In this document: positions 1 to 22,300 of the stretch, one piece after another
Layout: every line of letters starts with the position of its first letter
Position numbering within the stretch: the first letter of the stretch is position 1
Source: Amborella trichopoda
Lineage: Eukaryota > Streptophyta > Magnoliopsida > Amborellales > Amborellaceae
Length of the DNA stretch: 64,000 nt
Assembly: GCF_000471905.2 (NCBI RefSeq)
Contig: NW_006500347.1
Location: forward strand, 368,782 to 432,781
Direction: 5' to 3'
Translations under genes and position numbers: made by a program
The notes under the pieces: generated by a model
Told to the model about the DNA's origin: nothing
Databases searched by the model: none
Seen by the model: only the letters and a program-made list of their open reading frames with translations

Positions 1-2205
1 AACAATACTAGTCCCCCAACATCACATTACTAGCCCCCAAATCATAAGATCACATTACTAATATACTCCCTAATGTTTATGTGGTTATTTGAGGCGACCC
101 TCATCTCGGCGTTGGTGCTTCGAGTTCACCCTCCAAGTTCCAAATCTATAAGGTACAATCCACCCTCCTAGTTCCAAATCTATAAGGCACAATCCATGCG
201 GTAATTTGTTGGGGTCGAATTCAGGGCCAGGTGAATCTAGGCACCGACTTTTGGAATGATGGTTCGCTTTGCATCGGTTTTTCTTTAGTGTCCTTTGGAT
301 CGAATTCAGGCCAGGTGAATTAGAAGTAAGCCTTAATTGTATGGTATAAAGTGGGCACCTAACTTAAAATTAAAAAAAAAAGATATTTTTTAAAAAAACA
401 AAAGCAATCTTTAATCACCTGGCCGAATATGTTTTCCACACGAATGTGGCACTTGAATCTCCTGATCTTATCTTGATTTCTGGAGATAATGCCGCTACTA
501 TGAGCAATAAACCTCGAGGAAGCCCTAATTTGATGGCTAGCTGTGTAACAATTCAAAGAACTATGTAATGTATACATCTTTGATTGAAAAGAGAACAATA
601 CCTCTCAAGATCAATCTCTATCCTCCTTTTTTGCCTCTCCTTTTTTTTTCCTGAATCTTAGCATGATACCATTTCATTAATATATGGCATTGTAAAATCT
701 CAACCATTGAAAGGGCGCTTGTGCACCCATCCACCGTCCACTTTCTTCATCCTGTTGATTTACCAATACCTTACCTAAATAATGTTGGAATTTTTGAGAC
801 ACACCTTCGAGTTTCTTCTTTGTTGCTGATGTGACTTGAGGTTTTAATATTATGTTAGCAATTGGGTTTCCAACAATATGCTGAAAGTCCCTCAACCACC
901 CAATGCCAGAAAAGGAGGGTTGAGGCGCGCCGAAGTCCTCGAATTAGGGCTTCGAGCATACTGTTTGAACCCAAATTCTATCACGATTTTCACAATAGCG
1001 TATTGACACAGTTAAAAATTCGAGTGATTTACGAGTGGATCAGAAATTTTTACCTAAAACACGAAATGGGGCAATTTTGGGAGAAAATTACGTGACAGGT
1101 CGGTCAACATCATTTTTTTATTTCTTTTCAAAATTTCCTTTGGTTCGAGGATCTTCGCATCGCATTTTAAGTTTGTTTTCTTTAGTTTTTTTTGTTAGTA
1201 GGGCAATGCCTAGGCGGTTCGAGGTTAGAATCCTCGAACTGCCCTCTGGATTGAGCAAGCCTCAATTCCTGAGTGGTCCGAGGTCCCCATCCTTGGACGA
1301 CTCTTTTTTTTTTTTTTTGAGAAAACAACGGTCCAAGGTCCCCATCCTTGGACCGCGCTTTATTTTTTATTTTTTGATAAAAACGGCGGTCTGAAAATTG
1401 CGACCTCATACCGCTCTCTTGATTATGGACCGAGTAGAACTCATTTCCAGGGCAGGTAATTCTTTTGGATCCATACATGAATGATTTACATCCAGACCTT
1501 ATAATTTTTTCTAACTAAATCCTATTTATAAGTGGAAATTCAAAAGAAGGTCGGTCAAGTTTCCTTTTTTTTCCAAAAATCCCCTCTGTTTGAGGGCATC
1601 CTCGAGCTGAATTTTAAGTTATTTATTTTTGTTTTATTATGGTTAATAGAATACTGCTCTAAAGCTTGTGGCATTTCCCTGTTACCGAAAAAATAAAAAA
1701 AATAAAAAATAAAATTTAGATTGATGATTCCATCCTTAGACTGAAAGAAAATTTTGAAGAAAAAAAAAAAGAAAAGTGGGTTGATCGACCTTTGTAATTT
1801 CGGCCTATAAATAAAGCATTTCGTATTTCGAAAATAATTTTAAGATCCGCACATAAATCACAGTGGCCCTTGTCCCTATAGGGCCCTGCTATGGCCGAGC
1901 CGGGCCAAAAACAAATAAAAAAAATATATATATATAATTAAAAAAAAAAAATGCTGAGCCCGTCCGGCAATGGCTTTGAGCTGGGCCGGCAATGACTTTG
2001 ATTCGGACAAGGTCCTACGGCATTGCAGCGCTATGTCTATGGTACACTTTGCCCCTTTAATTTGATTTATTATATTGTTTTGTACTTGAGGTGAAGTCCG
2101 TGACCCGGGAAGGTAAGTGGATATAATTAAAAACACATGTCAAACAACAAATGCTTCATTCATGCAAACCTCAATCAATCAAGGAATGCGTCAACCCCAA
2201 CAATC
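1..2205. other. Upstream intergenic DNA of the beta-glucosidase gene
   Basis: I see no host gene here. The stretch holds a 34-bp direct duplication (131-199), three short hairpins (1213-1355, listed separately), many A/T homopolymers and degenerate repeat-like sequence with the recurring phrase 'ggtcggtcaa' near 1097 and 1551. Short open frames are interrupted by homopolymers and match nothing I know. Confidence 0.6.
1213..1355. repeat. Cluster of three short hairpins
   Basis: Three inverted repeats of related sequence follow each other: 1213-1243 (stem GTTCGAGG/CCTCGAAC), 1276-1298 (GTCCGAGG/CCTTGGAC) and 1329-1355 (perfect 10-bp stem CGGTCCAAGG/CCTTGGACCG). The last two share the loop sequence tccccat. 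They look like a degenerate array of one hairpin unit; the function is unknown. Confidence 0.6.
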
Positions 2206-2213
2206 TATAAATA
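2206..2213 (+). promoter_or_regulatory. TATA box of the beta-glucosidase gene
   Basis: TATAAATA lies about 300 bp upstream of the ATG at 2508. Transcription would start near 2240, giving a 5' UTR of about 270 nt. The assignment rests on sequence and distance only. Confidence 0.5.
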
Positions 2214-2284
2214 TGCTCCCCACTGTTTCCCATTTTCTCTCCTCTCCTGCCATTGAACAAGTACATTTAGTTGTTGTCATAGTA

Positions 2285-2483
2285 GAGAGAGAGATGGAGA
2301 TTCATCAAAAGTTTTTAGTTTTTTACCATTCAAAGATAGAGAAAGATTCATAATTTTTTTTTTTTGTAGTTTTTTACCATTCAAAGAAGAGAGAGAATCA
2401 TTTTTATCAGTCAGAGAAAGAGAAAGAGATTCATCAAAAAATTTTACCATTCAAAGAAGAGACAGAGAGAGAGAGAGTTGCTT
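2285..2483 (+). repeat. GA-rich 5' leader with a triplicated motif
   Basis: The presumed 5' UTR contains three copies of TTTTACCATTCAAAGA (about 2321, 2372 and 2442) separated by GA-rich tracts, ending in a run of GA repeats just before the start codon. GA/CT-rich leaders are common in plants; the triplication looks like local tandem duplication. Confidence 0.65.
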
Positions 2484-2507
2484 GTAGTGTTTCTCTATTT
2501 GAAGGAG

Positions 2508-12875
<10,368 letters not shown>

Positions 12876-13080
12876 TAGCACTAGCTCCACCCCTTCCATT
12901 GCTTTCCTGCCCTTTCCTCTTGATGTATTATAAAAGAAAATCAGCATGATAAGAATGTATAAATCTATAGTTGCTATTAGCACAAGGTCCAGCTCTTCCA
13001 TTGCCTTCTCATCCACTCTCTTCTTGTTGTACCATAAAAGATCCACACTTAATATCAGCTCGAGTTTCATAAGTTCTGAT
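12876..13080. repeat. 102-bp tandem duplication beginning at the beta-glucosidase stop codon
   Basis: Two diverged copies start at 12876 and 12978: both read tagcac, then a 'tcca..tcttccattgc' block, 'ctcttcttg.tgta', 'ataaaag' and 'atcagc'. The first copy overlaps the last base of the TAA region, so the 3' UTR has been tandemly duplicated. Confidence 0.7.
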
Positions 13081-13237
13081 TCTTTACAGGCTCAAATGAT
13101 AAGCTGGTACCTGAAATAAAACAAATGCAATCAGCCTTAGCTAAACTACGATTCCTTTCTTTTGTGCAAGTGCCACAGATAAACTATTATCAAGCACCAA
13201 TGGTCATGAGAGGCAGAGAGAGAGAGCACCAATAGTC

Positions 13238-13275
<38 letters not shown>

Positions 13276-13370
13276 GCTTGCTCTTGCATGTATCCACACA
13301 CACATACACATGCATAAGCGCATGCAAGAGAGAGAGAGAGAAAGAGTATTACATTAATTTGCCCTATTTA
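13081..13370. other. Convergent intergenic space between beta-glucosidase and pseudouridine synthase
   Basis: The two convergent genes are only 495 bp apart from stop to stop. This part contains an AATAAA at about 13115 that could serve as the beta-glucosidase polyadenylation signal, and GA microsatellites at 13213-13270 and 13328-13345. 3' UTRs of the two transcripts may overlap. Confidence 0.55.
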
Positions 13371-16300
13371 TCACAATGATCGCCACCATGGAGCTCTGGC
13401 AGTATAAAAGCATGCCCCACCATCCCAAGAGATCTCACATGCTTGAAGACCAATTGCCGCATTGGGTTCTTTCCCATGCTGAGCAATCCATTCCTCCACA
13501 GCTTCCCCTTTGCTTTCATCGCACATAGATTCTGAATTTGCCTCACAGAAGGGGTTGATATTTGGAAATGCAATCTCCTTTATTGAAGCAGGCAAGTACA
13601 TTGTGTCTCCCACAATGGGTGCACCACATGCAGCCAATTGTGCTCTAATCTGCATAGGGTCCAACCTCAATTCACTGGTGACAAAAATATGTTTATTTTT
13701 CCTTATTGAATAACGAGACAAGATATGCTCGTCAAAAATCTAATAAACTAAAGAAAAAATGAACACAAGACCCATTTGTGTATTATCAGGTATATGTGCA
13801 TTTAAAGGCTTTGGAGCCATTCTTGTAGAATTAGATGAGAGGAGAAAAATAAATACCAATCTGAATCTTTCAAAAGTTTAGAATACAATCAAGAACCGGG
13901 ATACCTGGTGTGTTCGACCTGTCAAAAGATTAATTTTGCATTCATATGCGAAGTCTTTTGAGGGCCATCCACAATCTTCCACACCATTTTGGGCTTCAAC
14001 TGCAGCCCTTGGCCATGGCACCTCTTTGCACTCAAGAACCTCTAGTTGGCAAAGATGCCATCCTCCAATATGATCTACAATAAAGAAAGAAAATCAAGTT
14101 CATGAAGACAGACAAAACACTAAAAAGACATTGAGAATGCCTTCCCCAGAAGTTTTCAATCTCTATGAAACAATGTTAATAAACTCAGCTCGGGCTTGGG
14201 ATTCAACCCCTGCCCTAACCGAGTAACTTGGTGAAGTAGACTTGCTGAGTCCCGCACGAGCCAAAAACGAGCTCAAAAATCACCAAAACAAATTCAAAGT
14301 TTTTATTAAAATAACTAAAAATCAGCAAAAAAAAGTAAAATAAGTTATAAACATCATTACAAGGCTAGAAAAGATGGGAAAAAGCATATAGAAGATGGAT
14401 TATGAAAAAAAATTGATTTATAGCTTGAAACAATTCAGAAAAATCCAAAGAAAAAGGAAAATTTGAATATTTAAGCATATAATAAGAAACATTCGCATCC
14501 CGAACGAGCCAAAAAAGGGCTAAAAAATCACCAAAACAAATTCAAAGTTTTTATTAAAATAACTAAAAATCAGTAAAAAAGAAAAATAAGTTATAAACAT
14601 CATTACAAGGCTAGAAAAGATGGGAAAAAGCATATAGAAGATGGATTATGAAAAAAAATTGATTTATAGCTTGAAACAATTCAGAAAAATCCAAAGAAAA
14701 AGGAAATTTTGAATATTTAAGCATATAATAAGAAACATTTGCAAATCACCATAAAATAACTTAAAGGAAATGTATACAATGAGACCATTTACTTTTGATA
14801 AAGGTGGTCACAATCATGATTGACTGTTAGATTTGAAATTGGATAGTGGAGGTTGTGCCGTTGTTTAGGGCCTTTACGCACATACTCCCGAACAACATAT
14901 CTCTAATGTTGTAATACACTTTCATCTATTGGATTGGCTAAAAGTGATTGTGACCTCCTTGTACCAAAAATAAATGGTCTCATAGAATACAATTTATACT
15001 TTAAACTTATATAGAGACACATTTTTAAATCATTTATTAATTATTTATTACCATTTTTTTTTTTTTTGAGTGAATTTAAGGAGCCTAGTTTATGTAAAAT
15101 ACTCGCCCTAGCAAGGTGTCGACGCTGAGTTATTCGACAGAGTTTTGAAACACGACAATGAAAATGTGAGGTATTATAAACCAGAAGTTTATACAAATAA
15201 ATTAACCAGTAGTTTATACAAAATAAATTTATGGATGGCAATGGACAGTTTGGAAACTTTTTGTTTCGTTTTCTCCTCATCATCTTGGCAAGGCCCCTTG
15301 TGTCCTTTTTGTCAAATATGTTTTTCTTTCTTTATATACTTTGCCTTTATCTTTTTTATTGTTTGATTTCACTATATCTTTTGTCAACTATAGTTTAGCG
15401 AAACTCCTAACCAGACCAAAACCCAGCAGAGTAAAATATCGCCAAAAAACATATAGTTCCAATTGTTTAAAGAATTTACCTTGCAACATCAGTTAGGAGC
15501 CCATTTGGTCGCTCACTATTGACCCACTGCTTATGACTCTGCCACACAGAACATGCGTGGCAATACTTGCTAAGATTGACTGGACCACAAAAGTATTGGG
15601 TGGATTATTGGAAAAGTCAGTGACCAGCTCCCTATATCATGTTTAATGCTTGCTTAAAATTACAGAAACATTTTGGTAGTTTCTGGATAGTTAACAAATC
15701 CATACAACACATCACGAAATTGCCCTCTGTACAGTGAAAAACATCCTTGTTTTTGTGGACATATAGTTGATAACTTCTGAGGATATGGCCTTTAATATAG
15801 TAGAATGGAGAACTAGGATTCATGTAGCCGACCCCAATTAATTGGAAAAAGGCTAAAATGATGATCATGATGATAGTTGATAACTTCCCAAGACAATTAT
15901 ATTTTGCAAAGTTAAATCAACTAAATCTCAAATTAATTTACTGGTTGTAAGAGTCGAGTATTAAGCTCCCCTCACGATTTTAAACTTCCTGTAATTTAAA
16001 ATTTTGAACAAGTTCCTGTGTTAAATCTTTGTTTTAGGGCATGTTTCTTAAGATATTTAACACAGGCACCAAATCTTTCCAAAACAAAACAGCAGGAAAG
16101 TAGCAGAAATGGAAGAACAACCCTTAGAAAATGGAAATTCCTGTTATATTTTCTGTAGGCAGATATTGAGTGTTACAAAGAATGGGAGAAAGCCACATCA
16201 ATGCATCTATATGGTCAGAGAAGGGAGGTGTTTCACAATTGCAGGCTTTGTCACTGTGCAAATGCAACCTTATAACCATTAGTTGCATGATAAAATACAT

Positions 16301-19300
16301 GGAAAAATTTAAAACCCATAACTATCAAAACTAGGATAGGGATGGATTTTTCAAAAGACTGCTATTTAAGTCAAGAAATGTAATGTAGTGCCAATCGCAA
16401 AGAAACTATAGTTATTAATTTTTCACTAGTCTTGCAAAGGAAATGAAAAATTGTCTAAATCACAAAGGAGAAAATTTGGCAGAGTATAACTAATAGAGCA
16501 CCTAAAGTATGTAGTAAAACCCAGTGTTATTTACCTTTGGAGATGATTCTTGGGGCCCTATTTACTGGACGCATGTAGTGGGAAATTACCCCAACTGGCA
16601 CTGGTGCAGTGGCAAGAGCTAGATACAACTTTTTCACCTGTTTTTCCTGAATATATAGCAAGATCACAAAGCATCATGAATTTATTGCTTGGAAAGTGTG
16701 ATTTTTTAATCTTACCAATTTCACTGAAGCACAATAGTACATAATTCTTAATCGATAAGGATGATAACATATATGCACGTACCCGGATCTTTCCATGAAA
16801 TATCGAGCAGAATTCCTTCGTTTTAGAAAATACAACACTGCATCCAAATAGCTTTTACACATCATGAGGTAGTGAACTTCTATGCACGTCAAACTCCAAG
16901 CAACATGGAAAGGGAAATATCTCACCAGCCTTCGGTGCAGTTATCAATCTGATGAGTAGTCCTCAAAGGAAAATCCAATCCTAAAGCACGAGAGACAAAT
17001 GTAGCACAGCATTCCTCGATATTACATGGTGTTCCTCCCACCTAACAAAACAAATAAGCGATAATGCTACTATGCAATTTCTTGAAAACATTGATTAAAC
17101 CCAATTGGATTAGATTCCTTACTCTTAGTTGTTGCATTGTTTCCTCCAAACTCATTCATATATTATCTAAAGGGAAAATATCCTACATGGCAGTTTCATG
17201 TGGAAAAAAATCGGGGGCACATACCAACACTAGTTGAGAAGTCTCAGGCTTGCATCAGTTCATGATTTTATTTTATGGTTGCTCTATTTTATTTTCTTGG
17301 AATGGGTAAGAACTTGTGATTCCTGAATCAGATTTTATACAAAAAATTTCTAGTTGCTAGAATAGCAAAGTAGGACCAGGAATAGGGGTTGAAGCTTTTT
17401 ACAAAAATGTTGATGGAAAGATGTTAGATGCTTCTCAGATTCTTGGGAATGATAGATTTTACTTCATTTGATGCTGAATCATTACTTGGCAGGCTCAGAA
17501 GGACTAAGAATTTCTGCTTGCTTCATAAGGGCATTTAACATGACTACTTAAATATTGTAAAAATGGCATTAAAATGACGGTATAATCCTATGGAATGATG
17601 TTACGAAGTTCACATCAGAACCTGCTTCAGTTTGGCTTAGGTAGAAGGTAGAATGGTTATTTCATGGATTGGAAAGAACAATTCAGATTTCAAAATGGGA
17701 ATAATTGAAAAATAGAAAAATTATGAAAAATAAAAATTATTTTGTTAAAATATGAATAGATGTCAAATAATTAAATCATTTGTATTCCTAAATCATTTGT
17801 ATTCCTTTCTTTTATTTGTAAAAATCATTCATGCATCATGTTCATCATTTATATTAGAGAGTCATCTAAATTTGCAATAGAAGATGAAAGATTTATGTAC
17901 AATCACTTGCAAGTCTACTTTACATCTAAATTCATGTACCCATGATAAAGCCTTGGTCTTCTAGTCCCCAACACTAAATTGCATGTTTTAGGAACTATTT
18001 GTCAATCAACATTTATAGACAGATTGGTTAGAAACCCGAAGAAACAAAATTCCCTGACAGTCAGGTAGCGATCTGCCAATAGCGCCTTTAGAGGGACAAA
18101 GTAAGCCAATGACTTTGACCGAGGCAAAATTCTTTTAGCATTGGGAACATAAAGAGCCAAACCGAATTAGCCCACCTCAATGACTGAGGTAAAGAGCCTT
18201 GGTATCTTCATGCCAGTTTTTTAGAATTTTACTCAAAATCTAACACTATTAGTTTATATCAGATAACCATGGAAACAATCTCACAAATTAATAAATGGGG
18301 TTGTTAGCAGAGATAGATTGTCTATTGGGCTTTCAAGCCACTCTAATTAATTTTACTTTCCAGAATTTCTTTTTACACTGACCTTTAGCTTTTGCTTTCT
18401 CCAATAAAATATATTACTTATCCAAAAAGAATGAACATAAACTCTGCAAAAACAAATTTTCCCATAGTTTATCAATCTTTATTTTTCTTTTTTAAATATA
18501 TAGTCTAACTCATTATGGTTAAGTTATCACAGGCTAAGTTTTGTAACTGCAAAGGTCAGATTGTGTCCATAGCTTGTGTGACATTTAAAGGCATTTTCCT
18601 CCAGAAGAATTTGTATATGAAGATACTTTGATCAATGGAAAGGAAATCACTTCCATCATCAAAAATCTAAATATGATGCAAGGGTAGCTCGAGACCAACT
18701 TATCTTGGTTGAGTTCAACTCCTTCCCCAGAAATCTCATGAACAGTGCTTCCCCAATTCTTACTCTTAGCAACAAAAGGCTGTACTTATGCACCTTCAAC
18801 TCAAATGTCAAATTTCAAATGGAGTTCTCAACCAATTTTACAATAACTCAACAAAATGAAGAGCATCTTTGTGCCCTCAAGGATGATATGATCAAGATCA
18901 ATGCTCTAGTTGTTCTTCCTTCCTCCATCCAGCACTTAATTGGTACTCGTTTCCCACAAATGGTACTTATTGTACTATCAATAATCTACATAACATCTCT
19001 TACTCCTGTTAATAATGTACTCTTTAGGATAAAATGTTGGAAACATAAATAATTGATTTTTCTTCTATTTTTCTTACTCCTGTTAATAATGTACTTTTTA
19101 GGATAATATGTTGGAAACATAAATAATTGATTTTTCTTCGATTAATAGAAGGAAATTTTTTTGAGGAGCCTGTCAACTCGTGCATCCGCACTGGTTTTCA
19201 AAGGTTTTAGGACCTGAAAGACATCCAACCTCAATGCAAATCCCCTTCCCCCTAAGATCCATGAATAATAGAGCTCCAAAAACAGCACAGTTCTGATATT

Positions 19301-22300
19301 TGAAGAATTTGAAATGAACAGTCCAAAAGAAGGTTACAAATAGAGCAGTTTTAAGGCTCAAAATTCCCTTTTTTTTTTTTTTTCATATTCATGACCATGG
19401 CAGTTGAGAAGATAGATCTGTAAAGATAGACTTCGGAAGGGTGAATTCACTAGGATGGATGTGTCCTCAGATGCACCTAAACCTTATGTTATATAAAACT
19501 ATACATCCTCTCAAGCTTCTAATTACAGATGTGAGGGTTTTTGTGCTTGCCTCCCTTCAGACTAGAGTCATTGCTAGGTATCCCTTCTGATTTACGTGTA
19601 TTTACTTTCTCGAGCATAAATTACTTCCTAAATTTTAGCAATTTAAATTGGTTTGTAGAGAAACACAATGAGTAGGGAACTTAAACGCTAAAATCATGGA
19701 GATGAAACTTCTTTTCCATTATTCATTTCATATGATCTCAAGCAATTGAAAGTTTGCACCATATTTTGCAACAGCATTTCAAGCATTACTCTGACTTACA
19801 ATAGAGTGGTGGTAAGCATTGCCACATTTCTAAATCTACATTATCTCTATTGTTTCAAAGCAGTATTCCTCTGCACCTGTGGTGTGAAAAGCTCTATAAT
19901 ATTAACTTCTATATTCCCTCAAGATTCCTGTTGGTGTCTCTCCTCATCAAATGCTCATTGAATATGTCCTGAATTACGTTTGTTCTCACACCCTCATTTG
20001 TTGCTGCTACGTCGACCTCACTGTTCAAACGCCAAACTACATCCCGAAAGTGCCCAGAGCACGTCAGCTCCATGAGACCAGAGTGGACGCGCGAAGTCCA
20101 GCAAAAAACCTCAAAAGATCCCATGACTTGTTGAGTCCCAAAGGCTTAAAAAATCCAAGGACCAAGTCCCCCAAAGAGGCTAAAAGAACCCAAAAAATTT
20201 GGGGGAATCCAGAAAAATAAAAAAGAAGGAAGAATCATAAAAAAATAAAGAAAAACTATATACAAAGCTAATCCAAGTTGTTGAATTTTTTCAGCTAAAC
20301 CTTATTTCAAAATTCAAAATCTCACAAGTTCAACATTTTGAGAGCTTTTCGTGAAATTTAAACCTAGGATTTAGTAGAAAACACACAAGTAGTCTATGGG
20401 ATGCATTTTCTGGGTGGATCACACTAGGGTTCAGAAATCAAGCAAAGAAAAACTTCAACCAGACCTTGGTTCAAAAAGAGAATCATGCCAATTTGAATTT
20501 TTTTTTTTTTTGGCTGAATTTGATGTTTGGATTTGATAGAGGATGGAAAAATATGCCTAGGTGTGAATCTCAATAGAGATCCTACCACAAACAATGAATA
20601 AAATGGAAGATAGGGGGGTCAGATTTCTCCAACTGCCAGCCCGCCCCATTCCCTTTTATATAAAAAGTACCATTGTGACGTGTTTTGTGGGATCACCCAA
20701 GTCGGACAGGTACTCACCGCAGTTGCAGTGAACAGGGTGAGTATCATTACCAACTAGCCCCAGCAAGTTGGGGATCTGTGTCCTAGTCAGACTTGGAGAG
20801 CTTTCAAACACTGGTTGATATGAAAAATAAATCAGTAAAGGATATTATCATCACAGACTGAAGTACCATGGTTGCTTCTAAGGATGAACACAAGAATAAC
20901 AGGCATTAAGCTACTCATGCCAAGCATGTTATTGTTTTGAGATTGAATTCTCTGGAGAAGTGCCTCTAAGCCACACCTAGTGAGCCTGGAGGGAGTCGCA
21001 GACCACAACATGGTTCCCTTCCTAAGCTAGGCTTGCTAGAAGTTGTCCCTACTGCATGCCTTCTCTAGCATGATGCAAGCTGAGTGCCCTCCAATATGAT
21101 AGACGAAAGTTACCAAATGAAACTAAATAACAATGATCCAAGGATGAAGAATTAGGAGCTGTTTGGAAACCACCCAAAATGTGGTTTACAAGGCTTTTTA
21201 GCGGCTTTGACACTTGTAATCAACACAGGGTATTCAGGCCCCTTTGCATGTCACCCATGTTTATGAACCACCCACAAATAGAACTCCTATTTGTGAGTGG
21301 CTTGAGTATGGGAAACCCAAGATCATTGTACCCATGTTTTATGCAGAGGCCACTGACAGATAGCGCAACTACACTCTTACTAGCCAAGACACAAAAACAA
21401 GCCTTTAATTAATTATTAAAAGTTATCATAATTATGATTCAAACATTTCTTGCTAGATTTTACTATCACCCAATGCCATTGCACCTCTATAAATACAAAA
21501 ATGCTAAGAAAACAATAATTCTTGCCCATGCTAGTTATAATGAAGAAAGCTTCTAGAGTCCTATCCTACTCCTTGTTATGCTTCTAATGGAACTTAATGC
21601 CACTAGGCCTCTGAACTATATAGATAGCTCTATCAGGAAACAAAAAATAAAATAAAACTAACTAAATATCAAAACAGAAACAGTCTAAAAACAATCATAA
21701 GTAAGGAGTTCCCTAAAATTTATTGAAGAACTTGCCTTGCTTGCTAAAAACAATAATGACCAAGTCTTAGCACTCGAACTCGTATGTATCCTTCATGTAA
21801 GAACGTCATGTGCAAATTAGGGGTTATTATGATCACAGTCATCAATTGTCCTAAATTAAGTTGGTGAATCATGTATAACCATATGTCACATCGTCGCAGT
21901 CATGGTTTCCTATATACTTTACAAGTCCCAGCACGTTTAGTAGTTGAGGCACCTATAAGCTAGGAGTCCCAAGATTCTGATTATGGAGGTCCTTGCTGCC
22001 TGGAAGTCCTCCTGACATGAAATTTACTCCAAACAAGCCACAATGTCCTTAATTTTGAAGCAAAATTGTTGCTTCAGAATCATCATTATCCAAGCACAGT
22101 TCTCTGCCATTTTTATTCAAAATTCATCAGTTCTTTGCCACTCTTCAAGATCCCTACAAACTGAGGATCTCAAAATTTTGTTGATCAGCATCAATGAGAA
22201 GCAACTGGTCTGTCTTTTTTTTTTTGAATATGAAGCACTTTGGTTTTTCCAGAACTAGAAACCCAAGATACCTATAGTTCTAGGCATGGTTGAAAAAACA

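Noticed and set aside
13650..13721. N-terminal part of the open frame containing the last pseudouridine synthase exon
   Set aside because: A clear acceptor (CAG before 13649) and the conserved THQ/IRAQLAACG join show that these codons are intron.
20000..20220. Possible exon in the long pseudouridine synthase intron
   Set aside because: No family match, no splice borders in phase with a neighbour, and frames are open on both strands.
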